Source: Paraburkholderia sp. CNPSo 3274
GTDB lineage: Bacteria > Pseudomonadota > Gammaproteobacteria > Burkholderiales > Burkholderiaceae
Reading direction: 5' to 3'
DNA length: 64,000 nucleotides
Assembly (NCBI RefSeq): GCF_024206475.1
Contig: NZ_JAMBPR010000012.1
Location: 1-64,000 of the forward strand
The notes beneath the pieces are model-generated. The model saw only the letters and a list, made by a program, of their open reading frames with translations. It did no database searches and was not told where the DNA came from. A program made the position numbers and the translations under genes. The first letter of the stretch is position 1, and each line of letters begins with the position of its first letter. Shown here in pieces: positions 52,359-61,645 of this stretch.

Positions 52359-52871
52359 ATGACCCGCCGCGCCAGCCCGCCCAATTTCGACGACGGCGCA
52401 TTCCGCCGCGCGCTTGGCCAGTTCGCCACTGGCGTAACCGTGATCACGACGCGCGCGCCCGATGGCACGCTCATCGGCATCACGGCCAGCTCGTTCAACT
52501 CGGTCTCGCTCAATCCGCCGCTCGTGCTGTGGAGCCTCGCCACGCGCTCGGCGTCCATGCCCGTGTTCCGCTCGAACAGCCATTATGTGATCAATGTGCT
52601 CGCCGCGTCGCAGATCGACCTGTGCAAGCGCTTTGCGACCGTGAAGGGCGACCGCTTCGAGGGCGTCTCGCACGCGGCCGGCGACACCGGCATGCCCGTG
52701 CTGGACGGCGCGATCGCGTGGTTCGAGTGCCATAACCGCAGCCGCTATGACGAAGGCGACCACGTGATTTTCGTCGGCGAAGTGGAACACTGCGGCGTGC
52801 GCGAGGACGGCACGGATGCTTCGCCGCTCGTGTTCCACGGCGGCGCGTTCCACCAGCTCCAGTCGCTCTGA
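52359..52871 (+). CDS. Flavin reductase family protein
   Basis: This 170-residue FMN-binding split-barrel protein is of the flavin-reductase type: 'RRALGQFATGVTVITT' at the start, 'GITASSFNSVSLNPPLVLWS' for FMN binding, and 'DHVIFVGEVEHC' near the end. Relatives supply reduced flavin to monooxygenases or are stand-alone reductases. No partner oxygenase is adjacent. It is divergent from msrA and converges on kynR. Confidence 0.88.
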   Translation: MTRRASPPNFDDGAFRRALGQFATGVTVITTRAPDGTLIGITASSFNSVSLNPPLVLWSLATRSASMPVFRSNSHYVINVLAASQIDLCKRFATVKGDRFEGVSHAAGDTGMPVLDGAIAWFECHNRSRYDEGDHVIFVGEVEHCGVREDGTDASPLVFHGGAFHQLQSL

Positions 52872-52876
52872 TACGG

Positions 52877-52892
52877 CGGGGCGCGCGCCCCG
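52877..52892. terminator. Palindromic hairpin between flavin reductase and kynR
   Basis: CGGGGCGC directly followed by GCGCCCCG forms a self-complementary GC-rich block in the 31-bp gap between convergent genes. It could act as a weak two-way terminator; no long T-run follows. Confidence 0.4.
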
Positions 52893-52902
52893 TCGTCGTC
52901 GT

Positions 52903-53409
52903 TTATGCCGGCGCGCTTTTCGGCTCGCGCTGCGCGATCAGGTCCACGGGCACGCCCACTTCCACCTTGAGCGTCGTGAGCACGATGTTCGAGCGGATGT
53001 CCATCACGCCCGGCGCCTTGTACAGCTTGTTGAGCACGAAGTCCGAATAGTGCTTGAGGTTGTGCGCGAGCACGCGCAGCAGGTAGTGCGTCTCGCCCGT
53101 CACCACATACGCCCCCACCACCTCCGGCCAGTCACGTAGCGCCGTGACGAAGCGCTCGTGCCAGCTCTCCTGGTCGTTGCGCATCGACACCTGCACGAAC
53201 GCCTCCATCTCGAAGCCGAGAATCTCCCGGTTCAGGCTGGCGCGGTACCGCTCCACCACGCCCTGCTCCTCGAGCAGCCGCAAACGGCGCAGGCAAGCCG
53301 ATGGCGAAAGCGAAATGCGCTCCGCCAAATCGAGATTACTGATTCGCCCCTCATTTTGCAGTACGGCGAGAATACGGCAATCGGTAGCGTCAAGCGAGAT
53401 TGCGTTCAT
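52903..53409 (-). CDS. kynR: Lrp/AsnC-family regulator KynR
   Basis: This 168-residue Lrp/AsnC protein has an N-terminal HTH ('NLDLAERISLSPSACLRRLR') and a C-terminal RAM ligand-sensing domain ('AYVVTGETHYLLRVLAHNLK'). It is divergent from kynB with 141 bp between, the arrangement known for KynR, which responds to kynurenine and controls the kyn operon. The N-terminus 'MNAISLDATDCRILAVLQNE' is standard. Confidence 0.9.
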   Translation of the reverse strand: MNAISLDATDCRILAVLQNEGRISNLDLAERISLSPSACLRRLRLLEEQGVVERYRASLNREILGFEMEAFVQVSMRNDQESWHERFVTALRDWPEVVGAYVVTGETHYLLRVLAHNLKHYSDFVLNKLYKAPGVMDIRSNIVLTTLKVEVGVPVDLIAQREPKSAPA

Positions 53410-53426
53410 ATTTGGTCTCCATTCCC

Positions 53427-53436
53427 GTCTTAAGAC
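53427..53436. promoter_or_regulatory. Palindrome in kynR-kynB spacer
   Basis: GTCTTAAGAC is a perfect 10-bp dyad 18 bp upstream of the kynR start, in the divergent spacer. It is a candidate core of a KynR-binding site; the assignment is inference. Confidence 0.35.
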
Positions 53437-53550
53437 AAATTATGTGCCAACAACCGAAGTTTGCGGCGTTTTTTTCGCAAGCACATTTCACGAGGAGTTG
53501 CCTATCATTCGAAGCATCAGGAGACAACATGTACGCAAGGCGCCTTTGAC

Positions 53551-54195
53551 ATGACACAGATCAAAGACATTTCCCCGCCGATTCACCCCGAAACACCCGT
53601 CTGGCCCGGCGACACGCCCGTTGGCGTCGAGCGCGTGTGGCGCATGGAGGCAGGCTCGCCGGTCAACGTCGCGCGCGTGACGCTGTCGCCACACACCGGC
53701 GCGCACACCGACGCCCCGCTGCACTACGACGCCGAAGGCGCGCCGATCGGCGAGGTGCCGCTCGACACGTATATCGGCGCGTGCCGCGTGATTCATTGCG
53801 TGGGCGCCGCGCCGCTCGTGCTGCCCGAACATGTGGAAGGCGCGTTGCCAGGCCTCCCGCCGCGCGTGCTGTTGCGCACCTACGCGCACGCGCCGCAGGA
53901 CCACTGGGACAGCAAGTTTTGCGCCGTCGCGCCGGCAACGATCGATCTGCTCGCCGCGCACGGCGTGCGTCTCATCGGCATCGACACGCCCTCGCTCGAC
54001 CCGCAGGAATCGAAGACGATGGACGCGCATCACCGCATCCGCGCACATGGCATGGCGATCCTCGAAGGCGTCGTGCTCGACGCCATCGCGCCTGGCGACT
54101 ACGAACTCATCGCACTGCCGCTGAAGTTCTCGACGCTCGACGCAAGCCCCGTGCGCGCCGTGCTGCGCGAGTTGACTTCCTCCGCCGCCAACTAA
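53551..54195 (+). CDS. kynB: Kynurenine formamidase (arylformamidase)
   Basis: This 214-residue metal-dependent hydrolase turns N-formylkynurenine into kynurenine and formate. The bacterial cyclase-family motif '[12 protein letters not shown]' (His48, His52, Asp54) binds zinc; '[10 protein letters not shown]' and '[15 protein letters not shown]' complete the active site. The ATG at 53551 is chosen by family start '[11 protein letters not shown]'. It is the first gene of kynB-kynU-kynA; gaps are 37 bp to kynU and 10 bp from kynU to kynA. Confidence 0.95.
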   Translation: MTQIKDISPPIHPETPVWPGDTPVGVERVWRMEAGSPVNVARVTLSPHTGAHTDAPLHYDAEGAPIGEVPLDTYIGACRVIHCVGAAPLVLPEHVEGALPGLPPRVLLRTYAHAPQDHWDSKFCAVAPATIDLLAAHGVRLIGIDTPSLDPQESKTMDAHHRIRAHGMAILEGVVLDAIAPGDYELIALPLKFSTLDASPVRAVLRELTSSAAN

Positions 54196-54232
54196 ATCCC
54201 CGCTCAATCCGCCATCCAAAGAAACGATAGAC

Positions 54233-55483
54233 ATGAACGACCGCAACGAAGCCCTGGCAGCCGATCGCGCCGATCCGCTCGCCGCCCTGCGCGAGCAATT
54301 CACGCTCGCGGCCGGCACCATCTATCTCGACGGCAACTCGCTCGGCGTGCCGCCCTCGGCCTCGGCCGCGCGCGCGCAGGCCGTGATCGGCGGCGAATGG
54401 GGCGAAGGCCTCATCCGCAGCTGGAACACGGCAGGCTGGTTCGCCATGCCCAAGCGTCTGGGCAACAAGCTCGCGAAGCTGATCGGCGCGGCCGACGACG
54501 AAGTCGTCGTCACCGACACCATCTCGATCAACCTCTTCAAGGCGCTTTCCGCCGCGCTGCGCGTGCAGAACGCGCGCGATCCGAAGCGCCGCGTGATCGT
54601 CTCGGAGCGCTCGAACTTTCCGAGCGACCTGTACATCGCGCAAGGGCTGATCGAGCAACTCGACCGCGGCTACGAGCTGCGCCTCGTCGACGATCCTTCC
54701 GAACTGCGTGCGGCAATCCGCGAAGACGTGGCCGTCGCGATGATCACACACGTGAACTACCGCACGGGCGAGATGCACGACATGCGCGCGCTCACCGGGC
54801 ATATTCACGCGCAGGGCGCGCTCGCACTGTGGGATCTCGCGCATTCGGCGGGCGCCGTGCCGGTTGACCTGAACGGCGCGAACGCCGACTACGCCGTGGG
54901 CTGCACGTACAAATACCTGAACGGCGGCCCCGGCTCGCCTGGTTTCGTGTGGGTGCCCAAGCGCCACCAGAGCGCGTTCTCGCAGCCGCTTTCGGGCTGG
55001 TGGGGCCACAAGAAGCCGTTCGAGATGAACCCCGAGTACCGCCCCGACGACGGCATCGGCCGCTTTCTCTGCGGCACGCAGCCGATCGTTTCGATGGCGC
55101 TCGTCGAATGCGGTCTCGACGTGTTCCTGCAAACCGACATGCAGGCCATCCGCGGCAAGTCGCTCGCGCTCACCGACCTCTTCATCGAACTGGTCGAGAC
55201 GCGCTGCAAGGAATACAGCCTCACGCTCGTCACGCCGCGCGGGCATGCGGAGCGCGGCTCGCACGTGAGCTTCGAGCATCCGCACGGCTACGAGGTGATG
55301 CAGGCGTTGATCGCGCGCGGCGTGATCGGCGACTATCGCGAACCGCGCGTGCTGCGCTTCGGCTTCACGCCGTTGTATCTGCGTTACGTCGATGTGTGGG
55401 ACGCCGTGGAGACGCTGCGCGACGTGCTCGCCACCGAGTCCTGGCGCAAGCCCGAATTCGCCGAGCGCGGCGCGGTGACCTGA
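54233..55483 (+). CDS. kynU: Kynureninase
   Basis: This 416-residue PLP enzyme cleaves kynurenine to anthranilate and alanine. '[20 protein letters not shown]' contains the PLP Asp, and '[19 protein letters not shown]' the Schiff-base Lys227. 'NLYIxQGL'-like and '[20 protein letters not shown]' segments are typical. It sits between kynB and kynA in one operon. The alanine formed could feed the same pool used by the aspartate/alanine exchangers. Confidence 0.95.
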   Translation: MNDRNEALAADRADPLAALREQFTLAAGTIYLDGNSLGVPPSASAARAQAVIGGEWGEGLIRSWNTAGWFAMPKRLGNKLAKLIGAADDEVVVTDTISINLFKALSAALRVQNARDPKRRVIVSERSNFPSDLYIAQGLIEQLDRGYELRLVDDPSELRAAIREDVAVAMITHVNYRTGEMHDMRALTGHIHAQGALALWDLAHSAGAVPVDLNGANADYAVGCTYKYLNGGPGSPGFVWVPKRHQSAFSQPLSGWWGHKKPFEMNPEYRPDDGIGRFLCGTQPIVSMALVECGLDVFLQTDMQAIRGKSLALTDLFIELVETRCKEYSLTLVTPRGHAERGSHVSFEHPHGYEVMQALIARGVIGDYREPRVLRFGFTPLYLRYVDVWDAVETLRDVLATESWRKPEFAERGAVT

Positions 55484-55493
55484 GGAGCGGCTG

Positions 55494-56498
55494 ATGAACG
55501 ATCACATGCAGGTTCCCGGTATGCCCGACGCGGGTGAAACCGCGAGTGAGACCCACGGCGCCGCACGTGGCGGCTGCCCGTTCGGACACGGCGCCGCCGC
55601 GCCGGCGGTACAAGCGGTACAAGCGGTACAAGCGGTACAAGCGGTACAAGCGGCACAAGCGGCACAAGCGGCACAAGGCGAAGGCTGGCACGACGCGCAG
55701 CTCGACTTTTCGAAGTCGATGAGCTACGGCGACTACCTCGCGCTCGATGCCGTACTCAACGCACAGCATCCGCTCTCGCCCGACCACAACGAGATGCTGT
55801 TCATCGTGCAGCATCAAACGAGCGAGCTGTGGATGAAGCTCGCGCTCTACGAGTTGCGCGCAGCGCTCGCCAACGTGCATCGCGACGCACTGCCGCCCGC
55901 GTTCAAGCAGCTCGCGCGCGTCTCGCGCATCATGGAGCAGCTCGTGCAGGCGTGGAGCGTTCTCTCGACGCTCACGCCCTCCGAGTACACGGCCATGCGG
56001 CCATATCTTGGCGCCTCGTCGGGCTTCCAGTCGTATCAATACCGGCAGATCGAGTTCCTGCTCGGCAACAAGAACGGGCAGATGCTCAAGCCGCACGAGC
56101 ATCGGGGCGAGATTTTCGAGCAGGTGAAAGCGACGCTCGAGGCGCCCTCGTTCTACGACGAAGTCATACGCCTGCTCGCGCGGCGCGGCTTTGCGATCGC
56201 GCCCGAACGCCTGAACCGCGACTGGTCCCTGGCGACCGAACACGACGCCACGGTCGAGGCGGCGTGGCTGGAGGTGTACCGCAATCCTTCGGAGTACTGG
56301 GATTTGTACGAGATGGCCGAAGAGCTCGTCGATCTCGAAGACGCGTTCCGTCAATGGCGCTTCCGCCACGTGACGACGGTCGAGCGCATCATCGGCTTCA
56401 AGCAGGGCACGGGCGGCACGAATGGCGCACCGTATCTGCGCAAGATGCTCGACGTCGTGCTCTTTCCGGAGCTGTGGCACGTGCGCACGGTGCTGTAA
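55494..56498 (+). CDS. kynA: Tryptophan 2,3-dioxygenase with N-terminal repeat tract
   Basis: This 334-residue haem enzyme opens tryptophan to N-formylkynurenine. From '[20 protein letters not shown]' onward the sequence is standard: '[20 protein letters not shown]' with the proximal-region His, '[20 protein letters not shown]' and '[19 protein letters not shown]'. The first 75 residues are extra and low complexity, with a 'GGCPFGHG' segment and eight tandem Ala-Val/Ala-Gln triplets coded by 9-bp repeats. AGGAGCGGCTG before the ATG supports the start. It ends the kyn operon before a strong terminator. Confidence 0.95.
   Translation: MNDHMQVPGMPDAGETASETHGAARGGCPFGHGAAAPAVQAVQAVQAVQAVQAAQAAQAAQGEGWHDAQLDFSKSMSYGDYLALDAVLNAQHPLSPDHNEMLFIVQHQTSELWMKLALYELRAALANVHRDALPPAFKQLARVSRIMEQLVQAWSVLSTLTPSEYTAMRPYLGASSGFQSYQYRQIEFLLGNKNGQMLKPHEHRGEIFEQVKATLEAPSFYDEVIRLLARRGFAIAPERLNRDWSLATEHDATVEAAWLEVYRNPSEYWDLYEMAEELVDLEDAFRQWRFRHVTTVERIIGFKQGTGGTNGAPYLRKMLDVVLFPELWHVRTVL
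55605..55676 (+). repeat. Eight tandem 9-bp repeats inside kynA
   Basis: GCGGTACAA occurs five times in a row, followed by GCGGCACAA three times (72 bp). Each unit adds three residues, so changes in number keep the frame. The near-perfect identity of the units suggests recent slippage or expansion. Confidence 0.97.
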
Positions 56499-56520
56499 CG
56501 CGAATTGCCGCGCTGAAAAC

Positions 56521-56556
56521 AAAATGCCCGCCATGATGAATGGCGGGCATTTTTTT
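56521..56556. terminator. Bidirectional terminator between kynA and purM
   Basis: A perfect stem (AAATGCCCGCCAT / ATGGCGGGCATTT) with a 5-base loop ends in a T7 run on the plus strand and A-rich bases on the other, between convergent genes. Confidence 0.9.
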
Positions 56557-56575
56557 GCGCGGGAACGCGTGAGGC

Positions 56576-57649
56576 TTAGACCACCACGGTCTGCGCTTCG
56601 CCTTCCTTGCTTGCGCGCACCACGCCGATCTTCCACACCTGCTCGCCCGCGGCGGCCAGCAGGGAAGCCGCCGCATCGGCCTGATCCGCCGCCACGACCA
56701 CGGCCATGCCGATGCCGCAGTTGAACACGCGGTGCATTTCCGCATCGGCCACGCCGCCGTGCTTTTGCAGCCACGTGAAGAGCGGCGGCAGCGGCCATGC
56801 CGCGTGATCCAGTTCGGCCGTGAGGCCTTCGCGCAGCACGCGCGGAATGTTCTCGACGAGGCCGCCGCCCGTGATGTGCGCCATGCCCTTCACCGTGATG
56901 GTTTCCATCAGCTTGAGCAGCGGCTTCACGTAGATGCGCGTGGGCGCCATCAGCGCGTCGGCGAGCGAACGGCCGTCGAAGTCGGCCGCGAGGTCCGGTT
57001 GCGCGCGCTCGATGATCTTGCGCACGAGCGAGAAGCCGTTCGAGTGGATGCCGCTCGAAGCGAGACCCAGCACCACGTCGCCCGGGGCGATCGTGCTGCC
57101 GTCGATGATCTTGCTCTTTTCGACCGCGCCCACCGCGAAACCGGCGAGATCGTATTCGCCGTCGGGATACATGCCCGGCATTTCGGCCGTTTCACCGCCG
57201 ATCAGCGCGCAGCCCGACAGCTCGCAGCCTTGCGCGATGCCCTTCACGACCGTGGCCGCCGTATCGACATCCAGCTTGCCGCAGGCGAAGTAGTCGAGGA
57301 AGAACAGCGGCTCGGCGCCCTGCACGAGGATGTCGTTCACGCTCATCGCGACGAGATCCTGGCCGACCGTGTCGTGTTTGTTCAGATGAAATGCGAGACG
57401 CAGCTTGGTGCCCACGCCGTCGGTGCCCGAAACGAGCACGGGCTCCTTGTATTTCTTCGGCACTTCGAAGAGCGCGCCGAATCCGCCGATGCCGCCCATC
57501 ACGCCGTCGCGCAGGGTCTTCTTCGCAAAGGGCTTGATGCGGTCGACGAGCGCGTCACCCGCGTCGATGTCCACGCCCGCGTCGCGGTAGGAGAGGCCTT
57601 GGTCCTGCGACTGTGCCTGATTAGCGGGGCCGGATTTCGGTTGATTCAT
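56576..57649 (-). CDS. purM: Phosphoribosylformylglycinamidine cyclo-ligase
   Basis: This 357-residue ATP-dependent enzyme closes the imidazole ring to give 5-aminoimidazole ribonucleotide in purine synthesis. '[16 protein letters not shown]', '[20 protein letters not shown]', '[20 protein letters not shown]' and '[15 protein letters not shown]' are the family motifs in order. The N-terminus '[13 protein letters not shown]' is a short extra tail. It is divergent from hda; a remnant open frame lies between. Confidence 0.95.
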   Translation of the reverse strand: MNQPKSGPANQAQSQDQGLSYRDAGVDIDAGDALVDRIKPFAKKTLRDGVMGGIGGFGALFEVPKKYKEPVLVSGTDGVGTKLRLAFHLNKHDTVGQDLVAMSVNDILVQGAEPLFFLDYFACGKLDVDTAATVVKGIAQGCELSGCALIGGETAEMPGMYPDGEYDLAGFAVGAVEKSKIIDGSTIAPGDVVLGLASSGIHSNGFSLVRKIIERAQPDLAADFDGRSLADALMAPTRIYVKPLLKLMETITVKGMAHITGGGLVENIPRVLREGLTAELDHAAWPLPPLFTWLQKHGGVADAEMHRVFNCGIGMAVVVAADQADAAASLLAAAGEQVWKIGVVRASKEGEAQTVVV

Positions 57650-57768
57650 GGGGAAGCGCCAGAAGGTCGGTAAAATGCGATTTTAACCGATTGACGGCGC
57701 CCCGCCGCCGCGGGTGGAGCGAGATTTGGAACGCGCCTCGCCTGCGCCCCACAACCGGAAACCGAGTT

Positions 57769-57909
57769 TTGCCGCACAACACACCGTATTTCGCACCGTG
57801 CCAGCGTCGGGCCGCTATCTGGACCGGGATCGCGCTCGCCCTCGGCATCGTGCTGCGGCGGTTGCGGCCCAGTGATCTCCGCAGTTCTCACGAGAGCACG
57901 CTTTACTAG
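57769..57909 (+). pseudogene. Probable remnant of AI-2E-family permease (perM-like)
   Basis: A short frame (about 46 codons) encodes 'APCQRRAAIWTGIALALGIV', which resembles the N-terminus of the AI-2E/PerM permeases normally found between purM and hda in Burkholderia. It is joined to 'LRRLRPSDLRSSHESTLY', which looks like the C-terminal end of the same family. The roughly 300 residues between, with all the other membrane segments, are missing. The stop codon is 23 bp before hda. Start codon is unclear (TTG at 57769 used as limit; an in-frame ATG lies at 57691). The identification is from memory of the family and position, not a search. Confidence 0.5.
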
Positions 57910-57932
57910 AACCGATTCCGTCCAGACACACC

Positions 57933-59243
57933 GTGCAGCGACAGTTAACGCTCGATCTCGGCACCCCGCCGCCATCGACCTTCGACAACTTCCATATCGG
58001 CGCCAACGCCGAGCTGGTCGCGCGCCTGCGCGGTCTGGACGCGGCGCTCATGGCGGGCCCGATCGCCGATCGCACGTTCTATGTCTGGGGCGAACCCGGC
58101 AACGGGCGCAGCCACCTGCTGCACGCGCTCGCCGACGAAGCGCCGCCGGGCCACGTGCGCTATCTGGGCCCGCAAAGCGCGCTGGCGGCGTTCACGTTCG
58201 ATCCGCGCGTGACGATCTACGCGGTGGACGACTGTGATTCGCTCTCGGGCGCGCAGCAGATCGCGCTCTTCAACCTGTTCAACGAGGTGCGCTCGTACCC
58301 CGCCTGCGCGCTCGTCGCGACGGGCAACGCGCCGCCCATGGGTCTCGCCGTGCGCGAGGACCTGCGCACGCGCCTCGGCTGGGGCCTCGTGTTCCACCTC
58401 GCGCCGCTCTCCGACGAAGGCAAGGCGGCCATCCTCAAGCTCGCGGCGCGCGAGCGCGGCATTGCGCTCGCCGACGACGTGCCCGCCTACCTGCTCACGC
58501 ATTTCCGGCGCGACATGCCGAGCCTGATGGCCTTGCTCGACGCGCTCGACCGCTTCTCGCTCGAACAGAAGCGCGCGGTGACGCTGCCGCTGTTGCGCGC
58601 GATGCTCGCGAAGGGCGTGGGCGATCTGGTGAGCGTAGCAAGTGCATTGCCGGCGGACGACGAGCTTTTCGCCGACGAGCTGGCAGAAACGGACGACGCG
58701 AGCGAGGCGGACGAAGACCCGGCTAGCGGCAACGCGGCGGCGCAAACGCCACCCGCCGAAGGCGACGACCCGTCGGCACCGCCGGCGCTCTTCTCCAGCG
58801 AGCCGCAAGCACCTGCCGCCGAGCCCGACGACGCCCAGCCCTACGAGGCGCCGAAAGCACCGGCCTTGCAGACGCGTGCGCCGGCGCCCGTGCCCTTCGA
58901 CAAACCGACCGACAACGTCGAAAGCGAATTGGGGGCAAAATACCGTCACGTCGTTCACAAGGAACTGGGCACCGAACTCAAGGGCGAAGTCGATGCCGAC
59001 GTGAGCAACGAGATGAGTGGCGAACTGCGCGGCGATCTCGATCCGCCGGCGGCAATCGCCGCACCAGAGGCGAACACAGCCGGGACACCGGGACAGACAC
59101 CGTCAACGCCCGATGCGTCGCAATCGCAAGACAGCAAAGAGGCCGCCCAGAACGATGCGCCTCCAGGCCCTGAATCCCCCGCGGACCCCGCCGCGTCGAC
59201 GCCGCCCGTCGGCGGCGGCAACGGCGTCTCCCGCTTCAAGTAA
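57933..59243 (+). CDS. hda: DnaA regulatory inactivator Hda with long acidic C-terminal tail
   Basis: Hda binds the DNA polymerase clamp and stimulates hydrolysis of DnaA-bound ATP to prevent re-initiation. The clamp-binding motif 'QLTLDL' is at residues 4-9. The AAA+ part (about 15-235) has 'GEPGNGRSHLLHALADE' as P-loop and 'DDCDSLSGAQQIALFNLFNE' as Walker B region. Typical Hda proteins end near residue 230-250; this one has 436 residues, with a Pro/Ala/acidic tail lacking any known domain. The start is GTG at 57933, with no good ATG nearby. The HAD gene follows after 11 bp. Confidence 0.9.
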   Translation: MQRQLTLDLGTPPPSTFDNFHIGANAELVARLRGLDAALMAGPIADRTFYVWGEPGNGRSHLLHALADEAPPGHVRYLGPQSALAAFTFDPRVTIYAVDDCDSLSGAQQIALFNLFNEVRSYPACALVATGNAPPMGLAVREDLRTRLGWGLVFHLAPLSDEGKAAILKLAARERGIALADDVPAYLLTHFRRDMPSLMALLDALDRFSLEQKRAVTLPLLRAMLAKGVGDLVSVASALPADDELFADELAETDDASEADEDPASGNAAAQTPPAEGDDPSAPPALFSSEPQAPAAEPDDAQPYEAPKAPALQTRAPAPVPFDKPTDNVESELGAKYRHVVHKELGTELKGEVDADVSNEMSGELRGDLDPPAAIAAPEANTAGTPGQTPSTPDASQSQDSKEAAQNDAPPGPESPADPAASTPPVGGGNGVSRFK

Positions 59244-59254
59244 AATGAGCGCCC

Positions 59255-59941
59255 ATGGCTAACCTTGCACTTTTTGACCTCGATCACACCCTGATCCCCA
59301 CCGACAGCGACCACGAATGGGGCCGCTTCATGGTGAAGCTCGGCATTGTCGACGGCGAACGCTTTGCGGAGCAAAACGACCGCTTCTACGCCGACTACAA
59401 GGCCGGCAAGCTCGACATCCATGCGTACCTCCTCGCCATGCTCACGCCGCTCGCGAAATATTCGCGCGCGCAGCTCAAGGCGTGGCACGACCAGTACATG
59501 CACGAGGTGATCAAGCCGACCATCCTGCCGAGCGCGGTCGAGCTCGTGAAAAAGCACAAGGAAGCGGGCGACCTCTGCTGCGTGGTCACGGCCACCAACG
59601 AATTCATCACGGCGCCCATCGCCGAGGTGTTCGGCGTGGACAAGCTGATCGCGTGCGAAGTCGAAACCGTGGACGGCCATCCGGCATCGGCCTTCACCGG
59701 GCGCCCCACGGGCACGCCGAGCTACCGCGAAGGCAAGATCGTGCGCGTCGAGCAATGGCTCGCCTCGCTCGGCAAGCGCTGGTCGGACTTCGAGCACAGC
59801 TACTTCTACAGCGACTCGCACAACGACATTCCGCTGCTCGAAAAAGTCACCGACCCGATCGCCACCAACCCCGACGACACCCTGCGCGCTCACGCGCAAC
59901 AAGCGGGCTGGCGCATTCTCGATTTGTTCCAAGCCCAGTGA
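59255..59941 (+). CDS. HAD-IB family phosphatase (SerB-like)
   Basis: This 228-residue haloacid-dehalogenase-type hydrolase has catalytic 'LFDLDHTLIPTDSDHEWG' (nucleophile and acid Asp), 'CCVVTATNEFITAPIAEVFG' as motif II, and 'YFYSDSHNDIPLLEKVTDPI' as motif IV. It resembles the phosphoserine-phosphatase-like HAD-IB group; substrate is unknown. It lies 11 bp after hda and its stop overlaps the pcnB start (GTGA), so the genes are co-translated. Confidence 0.92.
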   Translation: MANLALFDLDHTLIPTDSDHEWGRFMVKLGIVDGERFAEQNDRFYADYKAGKLDIHAYLLAMLTPLAKYSRAQLKAWHDQYMHEVIKPTILPSAVELVKKHKEAGDLCCVVTATNEFITAPIAEVFGVDKLIACEVETVDGHPASAFTGRPTGTPSYREGKIVRVEQWLASLGKRWSDFEHSYFYSDSHNDIPLLEKVTDPIATNPDDTLRAHAQQAGWRILDLFQAQ

Positions 59942-61569
59942 TCAAGAAACTCATCCGCAAGCTGTTCGGCCAGGACGACGCCGAAGCGGCGCAAGACACC
60001 GAAGCCCCCGCCGCCGATCCGCACACGGCCTCGCATGAAGGCGCGGCCGCCGTCGCCGGCAGCACCCGCGCGCGCCGCAAGCCGGCCAGCGCGCAGAAGA
60101 CGTCGAAGCCGCGCGCTGACAAAGGCGCGCCCGACCCGGCCACGCCCGTCATCCTTTCCGCCGACGTCCACGGCATCAATCCCGCGCTCATCTCGCGCAA
60201 CGCCGTGCGCGTGACCGAAGGTCTGCAGCAAGCGGGCTTCCGGGCGTTCATCGTGGGCGGCGCGGTGCGCGACCTGCTGCTCGGCGTGGCGCCCAAGGAC
60301 TTCGACGTCGCCACCGACGCCACGCCCGACCAGGTGCAGAAGCTGTTCCGCCGCGCGCGCATCATCGGCCGGCGCTTCCAGATCGTGCACGTGCAGTTCG
60401 GGCAGGAAATCATCGAGGTCTCGACGTTCCGCGCGCTGGTCGATGCACCAGCCGCCGAGGCCGCGCCCGCTGCAGCGCCGCCAAAGCGCATGCGCCGCGA
60501 CGAACTCGACCGCAAGACGCACCACATCGATGCGAGCGGCCGCGTGCTGCGCGACAACGTCTGGGGCGAGCAGCACGAAGACGCCACGCGCCGCGACTTC
60601 ACGATCAACGCGATGTACTACGACCCGGCCACGCAGACGGTGCTCGACTATCACAACGGGATGGCCGACATGCGCGCGCGCCTGTTGCGCATGATCGGCG
60701 ACCCCGCCACGCGTTACCGCGAAGACCCGGTACGCATGATGCGCGTGGTGCGTTTCGCGGCAAAGCTCGGCTTCGAGATCGAAGAGCACACGCGCGACCC
60801 GATCACGAAGCTCGCGGACCTCATCAACAACGTGCCGGCGGCGCGTCTTTTCGACGAGATGCTCAAGCTGCTGCTCTCGGGCCACGCGCTCGAGTGCCTC
60901 AGGTGGCTGCGCAAGGAAGGGCTGCATCACGGCCTCCTGCCGCTCCTCGACGTGGTCCTCGAGCAGCCGCAGGGGGAGCGCTTCATCACGCTCGCGCTTT
61001 CGAACACCGACGCGCGCGTGCGCGCGGGCAAGCCGGTATCGCCGGGTTTCCTGTTCGCCACCCTGCTGTGGCACGACGTGCAGCAACGCTGGCAGCAATA
61101 CACGGCCGAGGGCGAATTGCCCATGCCGGCGCTGCATCGCGCGATGGACGACGTGATCGACGCGCAAACGGAAAAACTGGCGATTCATCGCCGCTTCTCG
61201 TCTGACATGCGCGAAATCTGGGGCCTGCAGCTGCGCCTCGAAAAACGTGGCCGCGGCGCGATCAAGCTGCTGGAACACCAAAGATTTAGAGCGGGGTATG
61301 ATTTCCTCCTGCTGCGCTGCGAATCGGGCGAGCTGGACGCCGAGGTCGGCCAATGGTGGACCGACTTCATTTCCGGCGACATCGCCGCGCGCGAGGCCCT
61401 TCTCGCGCAGGGCGGCAAGGAACGCTCGCCGCGCAAACGCCGCCGCCGCGGCGGCGCGAAGAGCCGCAGAACGGGCGAAGGTGCTGAGTCGGAAGCCGGT
61501 GCAGCCGGTGACGAGCAGGAAGCCAGCAGTGCAGACTATGACGGCCACGCCGGTCCGCACGAGGACTGA
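59938..61569 (+). CDS. pcnB: Poly(A) polymerase I
   Basis: This 543-residue enzyme adds 3' A-tails to RNA and promotes decay. The nucleotidyltransferase core shows 'IVGGAVRDLLLGVAPKDFDV' with the D-x-D pair and 'ATRRDFTINAMYYDPATQTV'. 'RYREDPVRMMRVVRFAAKLG' follows. The first 75 residues and the last 50 ('RKRRRRGGAKSRR' and an acidic end) are low complexity. The start is GTG at 59938, overlapping the HAD stop codon by 3 bp; no other in-frame start fits the 'IKKLIRKLFG' opening. Confidence 0.94.
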   Translation: MIKKLIRKLFGQDDAEAAQDTEAPAADPHTASHEGAAAVAGSTRARRKPASAQKTSKPRADKGAPDPATPVILSADVHGINPALISRNAVRVTEGLQQAGFRAFIVGGAVRDLLLGVAPKDFDVATDATPDQVQKLFRRARIIGRRFQIVHVQFGQEIIEVSTFRALVDAPAAEAAPAAAPPKRMRRDELDRKTHHIDASGRVLRDNVWGEQHEDATRRDFTINAMYYDPATQTVLDYHNGMADMRARLLRMIGDPATRYREDPVRMMRVVRFAAKLGFEIEEHTRDPITKLADLINNVPAARLFDEMLKLLLSGHALECLRWLRKEGLHHGLLPLLDVVLEQPQGERFITLALSNTDARVRAGKPVSPGFLFATLLWHDVQQRWQQYTAEGELPMPALHRAMDDVIDAQTEKLAIHRRFSSDMREIWGLQLRLEKRGRGAIKLLEHQRFRAGYDFLLLRCESGELDAEVGQWWTDFISGDIAAREALLAQGGKERSPRKRRRRGGAKSRRTGEGAESEAGAAGDEQEASSADYDGHAGPHED

Positions 61570-61645
61570 CGCCGTGCGGCGTCGCGGCCGGCAAACCGCG
61601 GCGCACACGTGTCGAACCGCAACAAAAGTCGCAGGAAGTGAAGCC

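Noticed and set aside
55605..55676. CRISPR-like repeats
   Set aside because: The units are 9 bp, contiguous without spacers, and lie inside kynA.
56521..56556. A third IS200/IS605 left end, because the CCCGCCAT hairpin resembles those at 13386 and 36647
   Set aside because: It sits between convergent complete genes, has a T-run and no tnpB, right end or promoter. It is a normal terminator.
57933..59243. Hda tail as a separate downstream gene
   Set aside because: The frame is continuous, with no internal start preceded by a ribosome-binding site, and the tail has no domain of its own.
59317..59937. Long N-terminal extension of PcnB
   Set aside because: It is the shadow frame of the HAD phosphatase gene; the GTG at 59938 with stop-start overlap is the better start.
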